Assembly: GCA_009801015.1 (NCBI GenBank)
Contig: VHZZ01004804.1
Coordinates: forward strand, 57,822-94,265
Source of the DNA: Silene noctiflora
Lineage: Eukaryota > Streptophyta > Magnoliopsida > Caryophyllales > Caryophyllaceae
Length of the DNA stretch: 36,444 bases
Reading direction: 5' to 3'
Part shown: positions 1-9,811 of the stretch, one piece after another
Layout: every line of letters starts with the position of its first letter
Numbering within the stretch: position 1 is the first letter of the stretch
Notes under the pieces: generated by a model
Told to the model about the DNA's origin: nothing
Database searches by the model: none
What the model saw: the letters and a program-made list of their open reading frames with translations, nothing else
Program-made: the position numbers and the translations under genes

Positions 1-998
1 CTCGTACAGATTGCCGTGTAACTAAGGTATATTTTTGTATCTAATTTTCCATTTTGAATAGAACAATGGACCTGACCAATAATTGATGCATTTTTTTTTT
101 TCCATTTTTGGTCCTATACACACACTGAGGTTAGACAGTATATTTCCGACTTTCTGATCCCTTACCGGCCATTTAAGGAGCCTGAGTTTGAGGCATTGAT
201 TAATTTTGTATTTCTGATCCCTTTCAAAATCACTCTTCTCATTGATCTACTATGAGCAGGCTGTACCAATATAAAGTGGAATGACACTCGAAGAAAATTC
301 CATGATGTATAAGCTTTCCCCGGTAAGATAATCTCACCCGAAGAACTATACTGTTGGTGGACATGCTTCTGCACAGGATCGACTACAACGTGTACATAAA
401 AAAGTCGATGTAATATATCCTCGTAGATGGTAGAGTGTTTGATAATCGATTCCTCGAATGCTAGATACCCTTTGGATGTTAGTTGTTGATAGGCAGATGA
501 AATTTAGCTGTTTTAGTCTACCTCTGATCTGAATATCAGAATTTCAGAAAGAATGTAGAAACTACTGTCTGTCAAAATTGACAGTGATTGTTAAATGACA
601 ATAAATATTTTCAACATTTTTTATCTTTCTTGTAAAATTTGTCATTTGCTATAGTAAAATTTTACAGAAAATTTTAGGCTTACAACAGATCAGAATCTTG
701 CAAAAATAACTCGATTTACAGCCAACTTCTATTCTATACAATATTTTTCTGTCTATTACTATTTTCCGAGCACCTCATTATACGATCTAAATTTCGGTTT
801 ATATTATACAATGGTTTAGCTACTAGCTTGCAATTTTAACCTAAGATAAGATATACGGCCGATAATATAAGGAACATACATCGGAACTATAAGGCATAGG
901 CAATACGTCTTTGACATCGCCATGCAACGGTTATTATTGTATAAGATCGTTGTACATTATACATCTGAGATTCTGGGAGTTTTTATGTATTAAATATC

Positions 999-1022
999 TC
1001 ATTTATTAATATTAATAAATGA
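999..1022. repeat. Perfect AT-rich palindrome
   Basis: The 12-base arm tcatttattaat is followed directly by its exact reverse complement, with no loop. If one C is bulged out, the pairing extends through aaatat/atattt on the outside. It could extrude as a cruciform, but AT-rich palindromes arise easily by chance in such DNA. Confidence 0.75.
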
Positions 1023-1390
1023 ATATTTATCCAATTAATCACCGATCTTATTTTATAAAACGGTGTTATTCATAACTTACGATATGCCATGATCATAGAC
1101 ATAATTGTCCTATACATACACTATATACCATACGTACATGACTATAAAGTGTGTCCCACTAAATAGTTTAAATTTGCTTTATTTTATATTAGGGTAATAA
1201 AATAAATATAAATTATTGACAGATACGAGGGGTAAAAACACGATTAATTGTTATTTCGGCCATCTAAAATTAATACAGCACTAAATCAAAGGATCTCTCC
1301 CACCTTTTTCTTCATTAACATCATAATTAATTCATTAATTTATCCATTTTTCCTCTTCTTTTGAAAAACTTTTGGGTTTTTTTTATTAGA

Positions 1391-1411
1391 ATATAATATA
1401 TATATATATAA
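1391..1411 (+). promoter_or_regulatory. TA-rich run, possible TATA region of the RING gene
   Basis: A run of alternating T and A lies 28-48 bases before the ATG of the RING gene. It could supply a TATA element, but it sits very close to the start codon and may simply be a TA microsatellite in the 5' leader. A transcription start site is not visible. Confidence 0.3.
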
Positions 1412-1438
1412 TCATTATAATCTTTCTTAATAATTAAA

Positions 1439-3658
1439 ATGGGTTTTGATGCAATTTCTAATGCTCATATTTATGCATTTTCCAAGGATTCTTCTAAGAA
1501 GAAAAGGGTATGTTAATATACTTATAATCTTATATAAGATTATTTAATTTATTTTCATTCTTTATAAAATGTATATTAATTTGGAAAATTATTTATTTTT
1601 ATGGAATTATTTTTTTTGTTTTATGCAAATAAAATAGGTGAACAAAATGGCTAAACTGAGGCACAACAAACATGATTTAGAAAGACAACATTATCTCATT
1701 CAAGGTTTGTTTATGTTTGGATTTTAATCTTCATTTTTTTTGGTGTAAACCATCCGGTTTAATCCGGAGTCGAGCCGGTAGGACCACTAGGGCGGTAAAG
1801 CTTTCCCTCATGAGTTTCAACACTTATGCCGGATTTTAATCTTCATGCAACGTTTTCTTTTTACAATTCGTATTCTTAAGCCGGTTTTTATAACCAAATG
1901 GGTTTCGTGTGGTGGTTGCTCACCTCATCCCTTAACCATGAGGCCAGAGATGCGATCCCTGTCTATTGAACCTCTTCGTAAGAGCACCAGTGACGAGGGG
2001 ATTATACACTATTGTCGACAACAGATACTCCGATTTACAACCAAAAAAACGACCTATTTTACAATATAGGGGAGTTGTGTAACCGAAGAAGTCTTAGCAT
2101 AGTGATTAATTAAACCAAGGATATCGTGACAATAGGCCACGGTTCGAATTTCCTTCCCCATATATTGTGTAATGGTCATGCATGCGCCTTATCTGACTCC
2201 AAAAAACCGCATAGTTGTGTAAGACCGCCTTATTTTTTTATGGATTAATTGTTTCATTTTGGATGATTTTATGATGAGAATGTAGATTATATTTCTTTAT
2301 TATATTTGAAAAATAAGAGTATATCTTGATCAATAAGGAATCCACATTTTATTATCCCTTGATCATTTTTTGCGTCTAGTTAACTTATATGAAACGGCCT
2401 TACACGTGAAGCCAATTGGTTAACTGTATAATAACGAGCTAGAAATACACACGTACGCACGTATTTGGGTTGGTCTCTGTTATGGAAGTGATTATCACGA
2501 ACAGGAATTGACAATGTTACCGGACCGAATCGACTCCGCTTTCCTAATAGAATAATTCGATCCTTACTTGTGCCTGGGTGTTACCGAACTTTCTACTGAG
2601 ATAAAACGGTCCCCTCTGATTTTTGGCACTCAAAGATCAGAGACGTAATATAGAAATATTTTATGTTGAATGTTAATTGTTCGGTGATGTGTTGAAGAAT
2701 TTTTTTTCGCCAGTCATCCTTCTGATCCTTCTTCTATTTATATAGAGAAGGATTACAAGGAAAGGAACCAAGGCGAGACCCCCGTCATAGTCATTCGTCC
2801 GAATGCTATACCGTAATCCCGTAAATAATTATGCAAGCATACACTCCGTATTTTCCCGTGCTCGCAATTTATTATTTAGAGATTACCCATCTACGAACCA
2901 ACCTTAATTACGCAAAAATGAACCGGTAATTACTCTTAAATCACCAACAGTCTCGTATGTGATGTGTTTTAGACCATCTCATATAGGACTCACATTTGCG
3001 ACCGTTTTCATACTGAATCTTGTGTTGATTTTATTTGCACTTGAAAATTTGTGCAGTCAGTAACAAGGAATACATTACAGAAACCAACAATGTTGGTAGA
3101 GCAAACTGCCCATCTGTTCCGAAAGATATTGAGGGGCGTCAAAGACGAGAATATGATCCAAGGAGTGTAAGAAGAGATGGGCATGAGATCAATTGGATGA
3201 GTCACTCAATTGACAGACATTCATGTCGTAATATTTTCGACATTGATTTTAACAGACGTAGAAGCGTTAGCAGCAGATCTAGTGGTTCTTCGTCTGGTAG
3301 TTGCAGTGAGGAAGACAGAGACAAAGGGTGTCTCGACGATTGGGAAGCAGATAGCAAGAGTCGAGCATGGACCCCGGATGATGTTTTTCGTCCTCGAAGC
3401 CTGCCACGCATTTCAAGGCAACTGAACAACGTACAGGTGTTAAGGGTTGACAATTTCCCCTGCGAAAACCAGCATTCTGTTTGTCCGATTTGCTGTGAAG
3501 ATTTCGATGTGACAGACTCGAGCTTCCTCCCGTGCCCATGTGGCTTTAGACTTTGCCTATTCTGTCATAAGAAAATCATTGAAGTCGATGGACGTTGTCC
3601 TGGGTGCAGAAAGCGGTATGGTTCTGAAACTGCCAGGTTTCAAAGAGCAGGTTTTTAA
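1439..3658 (+). CDS. RING-type zinc-finger protein with a C4C4 (NOT4-like) finger, probable E3 ubiquitin ligase
   Basis: There are three exons: 1439-1507, 1638-1704 and 3057-3658. They total 738 nt and encode 245 aa with matching splice phases (0, then 1). The start ATG has A at -3 and G at +4. Residues 24-45 are Lys/His-rich. Residues about 115-136 are Ser-rich and followed by acidic residues. The C-terminal RING begins near residue 188 with CPICCEDF, then PCPCGF, CLFC and CPGCRK. All eight ligands are therefore Cys, as in the CNOT4/NOT4 class. Plant proteins of this type are annotated as RING/U-box superfamily proteins. Ubiquitin ligase activity is inferred from the fold, and the substrate is unknown. 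Exon 3 reads on upstream of its acceptor as an open frame, so a single-exon prediction would give a false N-terminus. The 1352-bp second intron carries three SINE-like inserts. Confidence 0.92.
1735..1830 (-). mobile_element. Short SINE insertion with 16-bp target-site duplication
   Basis: The 16-base sequence ggattttaatcttcat occurs perfectly at 1719-1734 and 1831-1846 and flanks this 96-bp insert. The insert begins with a T run on the + strand, which is a poly(A) tail on the - strand. Reading the - strand, ggctcgactcc resembles a pol III B box. Long direct repeats plus an A tail indicate LINE-type target-primed insertion. It lies in intron 2 of the RING gene. Confidence 0.8.
1895..2042 (+). 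mobile_element. tRNA-derived SINE copy, family 1
   Basis: A B-box-like gatgcgatccc follows an A-box-like gtggtggttgctcac at pol III spacing. Downstream it carries cctcttcgtaagagcacc, a gacgaggggatt block and gtcgacaac. The same ordered blocks recur on the other strand at 4803-4972, which defines a family. The end points are approximate and I did not find clear target duplications. Confidence 0.65.
2080..2232 (+). mobile_element. tRNA-derived SINE-like sequence
   Basis: An A-box-like tagcatagtgattaa is followed about 45 bases later by a B-box-like cggttcgaatttcc, with a 3' body ending in gtgtaagaccgcctta and a T run. No intact cloverleaf is present, so it is not called as a tRNA gene. Boundaries are approximate. 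Confidence 0.55.
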
Positions 3659-4802
3659 GCTCCCTGCTGTCAGAGTTTCGGAACTTTGAAGCATTCGTTT
3701 AGAAGTTGTAATGTTCGATACAAAATAGGAGATGAAGTAGCTGAGGAACTACTAAACAGAACCTGTGAAGCATTCATTTCTTTCTCTGTATGATTACTGC
3801 AATTTGCATTAAGCTAATGTTCTGATAATTCACATAATCTTATCAGTATTGCTCCTAGAAATTGTCTTATTTTTTATCAGTGAAATTATTATGTTAATGT
3901 GATCTGTTTTTATCTTAGTTTCTCACTTCTATAGAGCCCCCTGCCCCCTGCTCGGGGATGAGTCCCGGTCCAAGACCGGACGTTACAGATTGGTTGTTTG
4001 ATACGATTTGGACCAAAATGCTTAGCCCTCGAAGAAACTTGGAGAAGACTGAAACTCGAAGAAACAATTGACTGGGCGGACCAACGTGTTTAAGTTGACC
4101 CCTTGTATAAGTAGATGGAAAAGTAGTGGAGTATCTTAGTTACGTCGCGAGGGGTTCAGACTCCAAGTGACAATTTAAGTCATATATATACATCTGTGGC
4201 TCGTTTTTTAAGTGTTAATTTTGTGTTCTGGTTAGTTAGCGGACATGCGGGCCTGGTGAGTTTGGTGGGGAAGTGATCGGGCCGGGCTTCACCAATCACA
4301 ACTCGAACCCAACCCAGCCTAGGTGGGTTACAAGGGTCATGCGGGCCAAGGTATGAGGCATGCTAGGAGGCTTGGGGAAGGGGAGGCCTTTGTGCGGGAC
4401 GAGCTAGTGGGTTCGGCCAGCTCGCAAATATATGTAGTTTTTAACGGATAGTACCTTTCAATACACATAAGCCTAATCACGAAACTAGTAATATTTACAA
4501 ATTACACTATTTACTTAACCTAATTTAAGTTTGTCGTTCATTGTTGCATGGCTAGCAACACGAGCCGGCCTAACCAGACCCAACCAACTCGTGCCGTTGG
4601 ACCCTACTTCCATTGGTTGTGCAATTATACTGGCTTGAGTCGGTTCAGGGCTCAGATTTGAGAATCCAGCTCGTCCAAATCCATTGGCCCGGTTCGACCC
4701 TAACCCAGCGTGTAGCTAGGTCTAGGATAACTCCATCGTGTAGCAAACTAGTAATTACGGTAATTTTTTAGAAAATAGTTTAATTATTTTTTGTGTAAAA
4801 TC

Positions 4803-4972
4803 AGGATGTCCACCGTCGACAACAGTGTACAATCCCCTCGTCGCGGGTGCTTTCACGAAGAGGTAAATGGCTGGCTAAAGAGTTTGTTTCATTCTCATGG
4901 GTAGGGATCGAACCTCTGACATCATAGTTAAGGAATGAGGTGATCAACTACAACACCAAATCCATTTAGTTA
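4803..4972 (-). mobile_element. tRNA-derived SINE copy, family 1 (inverted)
   Basis: On the - strand this reads an A-box-like tggtgttgtagttgatcac, then cctcattccttaac, a clear B box aggttcgatccc, then cctcttcgtgaaagcacc and gacgaggggatt. The order matches the + strand copy at 1895-2042. The B box here is closer to the tRNA consensus than in the other copy. Confidence 0.7.
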
Positions 4973-5026
4973 ATCTTTTGAAAATACTTGAAAATTGTGA
5001 AATTCAAACTTATATGCAACTTGCAA

Positions 5027-5100
5027 GCATAAAGTTTAGTGGTTAAAATTTGGATGAAATTCCGAGAAGACTCAAGTTCAAGCCTTGTTAAGAGCAATCT
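5027..5100 (+). mobile_element. SINE fragment, family 2
   Basis: An A-box-like tagtggttaaa and a B-box-like aagttcaagcc are followed by ttaagagcaat. A diverged relative with the same order of blocks (aaaatttg, a B-box-like word, aagagcaat) lies near 15970-16020. It is fragmentary and the boundaries are uncertain. Confidence 0.45.
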
Positions 5101-5271
5101 TATGAAGCCATTTATGACATACTAAAAGTAACGGCTGCGGATTTTCTCGTCAAAAGAAATCGTACGCTCCTTGTTATTTGACATACAAAGTGGACCTGAC
5201 GTTTTCGTCCATACCTCTAGAATATTCCCCCAAAAAAAAATGTGCCCTGTCAATCCCCTCGAACCAATAGT

Positions 5272-5324
5272 AATCCAACTTGTATTTCCCTCAAAAAAAA
5301 AAAAAAAAAAAAATCCAACTTGTA
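5272..5324. repeat. Poly(A) insert between 13-bp direct repeats
   Basis: aatccaacttgta occurs at 5272-5284 and again at 5312-5324. Between them lie only tttccctc and a long A run. This resembles a retro-insertion truncated almost to its tail. Replication slippage at the A run is an alternative. Confidence 0.5.
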
Positions 5325-5499
5325 AAATAAAAATATTCTTTTTTTTTTTTTTTTCCAATTTTTTTCACATAATAAAAGAGAGATAGTAGGTCTAATCATA
5401 CGCATAAAATAACGTCCTGCTTGTATTTGTATACTTGTATCCGCAACCTCAATTCTTCTCAAACAAAAAAACTCATCTAATTCCATTTTTTTCTCAACC

Positions 5500-8231
5500 A
5501 TGGGTGGTGCTCCAACCTTCAACCGTTGGCTTAGACCCGAGGTATACCTCTCTTTACTCTTTATCTAATTCTCGTATGAGACGGTCTTGTTTTAAAATAG
5601 ATCGGTCTCCTTAGATACGAGACCGATCTATTTTATTGAACTATTTAGTCCTTCATGTTGTTTTTCGATTAGATCTGATTTATTTGTTTACCGAGTAATC
5701 GATCTATTTTGATTTAATTTGTTGGTAGGTGTATCCTTTGTTTGTGACTATTGGTTTAGCCGTCGGAATTTGTGGGCTTCAGTTGGTCCGCAATATTACT
5801 ACTAATCCTGAAGTTAGGTCTGAATTTTTCTCTCCTTTTTTTTCTCATTAATTTTATTTATTTTTATATTTTTTGCGGGTCGATTTGGGTTTGTTAAGTC
5901 GTTAATGGAATGCGGAATTGATTTCATTTGCATGATTTAAATGGTAGAAATTAAAATGTGTGAATTCAATTACATATTTAATTAATACTCCCGGTCGGGT
6001 CAATTGTTGTCCTTTGTTTTTGGCACAATGACCAAGGAAAAAAGGGGACCACTTATTAAATGACAAGTGGAACAAATTGCTTATTAAATGCATTCCTAAA
6101 ATAGAAAGGACAACGATTCGCTGAGACATTCAAAATGGAATAGGACAACAAATGACGAGGACGGAGGGAGAGGGAGTAAAAATAAATGTTTGGAGATTGT
6201 GTGGAATTCTATTTCTCAATGATTTCTTGGAAACCCGCGGAATTGGAATTGTAATTGGGGAAGGGATTTATTTACACAGTACGTCTCGTGAGAGACCGTC
6301 TCTCACTAATTTAGTGAGAGACATAATAGGAAAATAGAAAAAGCAGTGGGTCCCGCACCCCATCATGTGAGAGGTCTCTCAATAACACTATTGAGAGACC
6401 GTCTCTCAGAAGTTTTTGTGTTATTTACAAGTCTATGATAGGAGATCGGATAATTAATAATGAGATTGAAATGACTACTATGAAATTTGACCCAAGTTAT
6501 AATTAGGTTGGAAATTAAATTGAATTGAGCCCAATTTCAATTCCAATTCCAAATTCTTAGGTTTTCCAAACACTTGAAATGACTTAATTATGGAATTTAA
6601 TTTCAATTTAGGTTCCCAAACATGTCATTATGTGTATGTCATGCGAACTTTTACAACTCACCGTCTCATCTTGGTTCTTTACATTATTGTTCATTTATGT
6701 GGGGTATTGTAATCAAACCTAAAAAATTAATTGACAAATACCTCCTTCGTCTCGGTTATTTGTTGTCCTATTCAATTTTGGGTATCTGTCAATTGTTGTC
6801 CTTTCTATTTTAGGAATGTATTTGATGAGCAATTTGATCATTTACACTCAATTTGCTCCACTTGTCGTTTAATAATTGGCTATTTTGATACGAATAATGT
6901 TATTGGTTTGGTTTTGGATCATCGATGTTGGTGCGTTTATTTATGTGGAAATGAATTTATATAGACCCATATAGTTACGGATGGCAATTTAGTATTTTTG
7001 ATTTCATTGGGTTTTACCTTTAAACTCGATGAAAGTACGAAATCTAGATTGCTATATGAACTCCTCTTTTCACTTTAAAGTTTGTCAAATAATGAAATCA
7101 TACCCTTTCGAGTTATGGGCAACCACCACAAGCTGTCTCTTGCATTGCGATTTTTACAATATTATTGTAAAAATCACGATGATTACAGATAATGTGATGA
7201 AAATTAAAGATTGCCAAAATTTAAGGATAACTGATAATGATGAAGGGGGTCATGAATAAATTGGATTCACACAATATACTCGTGACCTTGTGTTAAAAGG
7301 TTTTAACATGAAGAATTGATTAAGTCGGTTGCGCAGAAGTTCATTGTATGTGGTTGTCTTTTAAAACCACAGCCTATTTGATGAGAATGATAGTAGTGGT
7401 TCAACCAGTAAAGTAAAAGCTGGGAGTATCGACGAGCGAAGGGGATTATCTTTAGCCTATGATTAAATCTATCTTTCTTGCTCTGAATAACCATAGAGTT
7501 TCCTTCAATTCATTTGGTTCTTTATGTTTGATTAAAATACGCGGATCACAAAAATTTAAAAACATAAAGAACCAAGAGAATCGAAGGGAGTAGTAAACAG
7601 CCGTTCTATCTCCATGGTTTTATCAGTTGACTTCTTAGTTGTTGCAAAATTGTTCAAGTCTAGTAAATATATCTGATTAAGTGAATTTCGGCAATTGACT
7701 GATTTTGTTTACTTCTGGTATTATGCTATGCTACTGTGAACGCAACTCAGCATTAATCTTACCGGGCTAGAGTTAATGATCATACAAAGTCGGGATAAAT
7801 TGTTTTTTATCTAGTAGTAGTATTTTGTTGTGGTGAAGTTACGCATTCTGACTCGGGTTATTTCGCGTTCGAGCTTGTTTTCATGTGCTATTATCTGTTC
7901 GTCATTTCCATGCCGGCTTAGTTTGGGTTATGTTTATCAAGTGATCAAGTCATTTAGTATTTCAGTTCGAATATCACACTAGTCATTTTGCAGAAGAATT
8001 GACTAGTATGTTTCTGATATGTAATAGACGTGTTGTTCTTCCAATGCCTGTCATGTTGCTAACATTGTTCTCGTAATACTCAGAGTGAATAAGGAAAGGC
8101 GAGCTGCTGGTATACTGGACAATCATGCAGAGGGAGAGCAATACTCTCAGCATGTTGTCAGGAAATTTGTGCGCACAAAGAGTACTGAGATCATGCCAGG
8201 AATCAACAAATGGTTTAGCGACCCACAGTGA
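5500..8231 (+). CDS. B12D: B12D / MLRQ-type small mitochondrial inner-membrane protein
   Basis: There are three exons: 5500-5541, 5729-5817 and 8084-8231. They total 279 nt and encode 92 aa, the usual size of plant B12D proteins. The start is in good context (A at -3, G at +4). The protein opens with a short soluble stretch ending in RWLRPE. One membrane segment follows at about residues 15-35 (VYPLFVTIGLAVGICGLQLV). Next come RNITTNPEVRVNKERRAAG and a charged C-terminal half with EGEQYSQHVVRKFVR and IMPGINKWF. This is the B12D/MLRQ family (Pfam B12D), related to the animal NDUFA4/MLRQ subunit of respiratory complexes. Plant members were first described from cereal seed tissue and are linked to mitochondria. 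The precise complex is not shown by sequence. The 2266-bp second intron is filled with MITEs. Confidence 0.95.
5593..5635. repeat. Hairpin in B12D intron 1
   Basis: A 17-bp perfect inverted repeat (arm aaaatagatcggtctc plus one outer T-A pair) encloses a 9-base loop. The same ggtctc/gagacc words recur in the MITE further downstream in this gene, so it may be a foldback relic. It lies wholly in the intron between 5542 and 5728. Confidence 0.8.
5988..6176. mobile_element. Stowaway-type MITE, copy A, in B12D intron 2
   Basis: A 189-bp element with ends ctcccggtcgggtcaatt and (reverse strand) ctccctctccctccgtcc is flanked by TA on both sides. The internal arms share tgttgtcct. A TA duplication and ctccc-type ends are typical of Tc1/mariner-derived Stowaway MITEs. 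A partial inverted relative lies at 6737-6885. Confidence 0.7.
6277..6420. mobile_element. Mutator-type MITE with perfect 9-bp duplication, copy A
   Basis: ttatttaca occurs directly before (6268-6276) and after (6421-6429) this 144-bp element. A 9-bp duplication is characteristic of Mutator-like transposition. The element is built of gagagac/gtctctc foldback motifs. Its sequence matches the reverse complement of 35540-35659 closely, except for about 24 extra bases here forming a small hairpin with loop aataacactatt. Confidence 0.8.
6737..6885. mobile_element. Stowaway-type MITE, copy B, partial and inverted
   Basis: The sequence from acctccttcgtctcgg onward, through tttgttgtcctattc and tttctattttaggaatg, matches the reverse complement of the element at 5988-6176. 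The matching stops near ccacttgtcgtttaat, so the far end is lost. Both copies are in the same intron. Confidence 0.6.
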
Positions 8232-8789
8232 AGCTCCACAGACAACGATTGAAGAATTTGCGTCCTATTTATATTAACACGATAAAAATGTGATTAACTC
8301 GACAAACTGCATTTCTGAAGGCATCCCATGGTTAAATGGTTTGTCTCTATTCTTCTGTACTATTTAGTAATTGAACCGTCTGGTCCTGTTCGAAGGAGAC
8401 GTTGGTTTTGCTGTTGTCTGAACTATTCGGTCGTATGAATTTATATGACTTGGTGATTGTTGAATCCTTTCTTCTTTTTATAATAACCGGTTTTCCGAGT
8501 ACGATAGAAAATTAAGATACTCCGTATTAGTTTTTTTTTTATTTTTTTATTTTTCTAACACTACTTTCGAATTACCATTATTATGATCTTCCCTGGTCTA
8601 CTTATTTAGTTATATGATGTTGAAACCACGATCGATGCAAATTCGTAATACGAATACACGATCCGTTTGCTCGTCTTCATTTGTGAAACATCACTCATTT
8701 CCCGTCTATGTTTGCTAATTCGTTTTCATTTACTTGGCCACAAATACGGCTGCCGTATGACACAACAACTCCATTACAATCCGTATGAT

Positions 8790-8855
8790 GCAAAGACTTC
8801 GGCCTCCTCTCAAATGGATTCTTCCGATAGTTTGAGAGGAGGCCGAAGTCTTTGC
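8790..8855. repeat. Isolated hairpin with a perfect 25-bp stem
   Basis: The arm 8790-8814 (begins gcaaagacttcggcctcc) is exactly complementary to 8831-8855 across a 16-base loop. The stem is about half GC, in contrast to the AT-rich surroundings. The stem does not extend beyond 25 pairs, and I see no flanking duplication. It could be a tiny foldback element, a template-switch palindrome or a small-RNA precursor. Confidence 0.9.
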
Positions 8856-9004
8856 GTGAACTCCACTTGTCATGACCTTGCCCATCAATTACGTTATTAT
8901 ACAACCAACTCGTTCTTCTTTACTCAAATGAACCACAATGGTATCACAAAAGGAAGTGAAGATTCACTAATAACCATTATGGCTTATCTTTAACCATTAT
9001 ATGT

Positions 9005-9510
9005 CAAAATTGACCCGGCCCGAGCTGACACCGAACTTCATTCGAATTCGAATTGACCCTATTCTATATGTCCCGGTCCGAATATTTATTATTGGAAACT
9101 GCCAGTTGTCCCTAAATAACCTGATAATAACCGATCTAGGAATCACCCGAACAGGAATTGACCCGACCCGATTCGACCTAAATTCTGTTAAACCCGAAAA
9201 TAACAAGACTCGAATAGGTTTGATCCAAACCCAACCCGATTAACCCGTTTTTATTAGTTCTTAGTAGACCTGACAAATTGACCCGACCCTATCCGATAAG
9301 GCTGACCCGAGACTTGAAAATGACCCAAAATGTATGACCCGAAAAGTGACTCGATAGACCTGAAGAGACCCGACCCAAAAGTGACCCAAAATGATCCGAT
9401 TAATCCAAAATGATTTGAAATGACTTAATTAATGCAAAATTATGACCCAAGCGACTCAGAACAATCCGACCCAAAATGACCCGATTCGAATGACCCATTG
9501 CCAAGTCTAA
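9005..9510. repeat. Degenerate short-word repeat tract (GACCCGA/TGACCCAAAA)
   Basis: Many imperfect copies of words such as gacccga, tgacccaaaa and ccgattc follow one another without a fixed period. No frame in it resembles a protein. It looks like a decayed minisatellite or simple-word repeat, ending about 35 bases before the likely CER10 TATA box. Confidence 0.6.
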
Positions 9511-9545
9511 GTGGTAGAATAGGAATTCATTCAAACCTGTCAAAG

Positions 9546-9555
9546 TATATAAAAG
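9546..9555 (+). promoter_or_regulatory. Likely TATA box of CER10
   Basis: tatataaaag matches the plant TATA consensus and lies about 265 bases before the ATG. That would give a 5' UTR of roughly 230 bases if transcription starts about 30 bases downstream. There is no transcript evidence. Confidence 0.4.
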
Positions 9556-9811
9556 ATGGCCAATCAATACTCAAGTCGGGCCAAAATTAGATATCCTACT
9601 TCCAACCAACTACCCGCCTTACTAATAAAGATTGTGTTTGCTCATAAATAATTCCACCAATCCTTCATTTCCTCCATAACTAATTCATTTCGATATGATC
9701 GAGAATTAACTCCTACCCATAAAAGTCTTGCGCTAAATTATCTCAAATTATCAAAAGGGTTTACTCTAATTTGCATTTGCTGAACTGGGTATCTCTTAAT
9801 TTACTCAGAAA

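Larger units (their letters stand above)
1..1438. other. Non-coding upstream region of the RING gene
   Basis: I see no convincing gene here. The short reading frames lack splice context, codon bias or recognisable motifs. The stretch is AT-rich and holds a 24-bp palindrome at 999-1022 and a TA-rich run just before the RING gene start. The first few hundred bases could be the 3' flank of a gene lying outside the window, but nothing in them proves it. Confidence 0.6.
3659..5499. other. Intergenic region between the RING and B12D genes
   Basis: The first few hundred bases should be the 3' UTR of the RING gene. The stretch 4240-4740 is unusually GC-rich, with recurring degenerate words built on cgggcc, acccaacc and gagccgg. 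It looks like an old degenerate repeat, and no reading frame of interest crosses it. SINE sequences follow at 4803-4972 and 5027-5100. A poly(A) tract and a poly(T) tract sit about 25 bases apart near 5293-5356. The last 150 bases would be the B12D promoter and leader. Confidence 0.6.
8232..9811. other. Intergenic region between B12D and CER10
   Basis: This holds the B12D 3' UTR, an isolated long perfect hairpin (8790-8855), a degenerate GACCCGA-type repeat tract (9005-9510) and a plausible CER10 promoter. A 108-codon frame across the hairpin (8667-8993) has no recognisable content and is probably not coding. Confidence 0.6.

Noticed and set aside
3202..3539. Frames on the - strand across the RING finger exon
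   Set aside because: They are shadows of the coding exon, with no independent support.
8790..8855. MicroRNA precursor
   Set aside because: A perfect 25-bp stem with a short loop lacks the mismatches and flanking lower stem typical of established plant miRNA precursors. It is kept as a hairpin pending small-RNA data.
8667..8993. 108-codon frame on the + strand after B12D
   Set aside because: It spans the 25-bp hairpin, and both arms are translated as unrelated peptides. No motif, splice context or neighbouring exon supports it.
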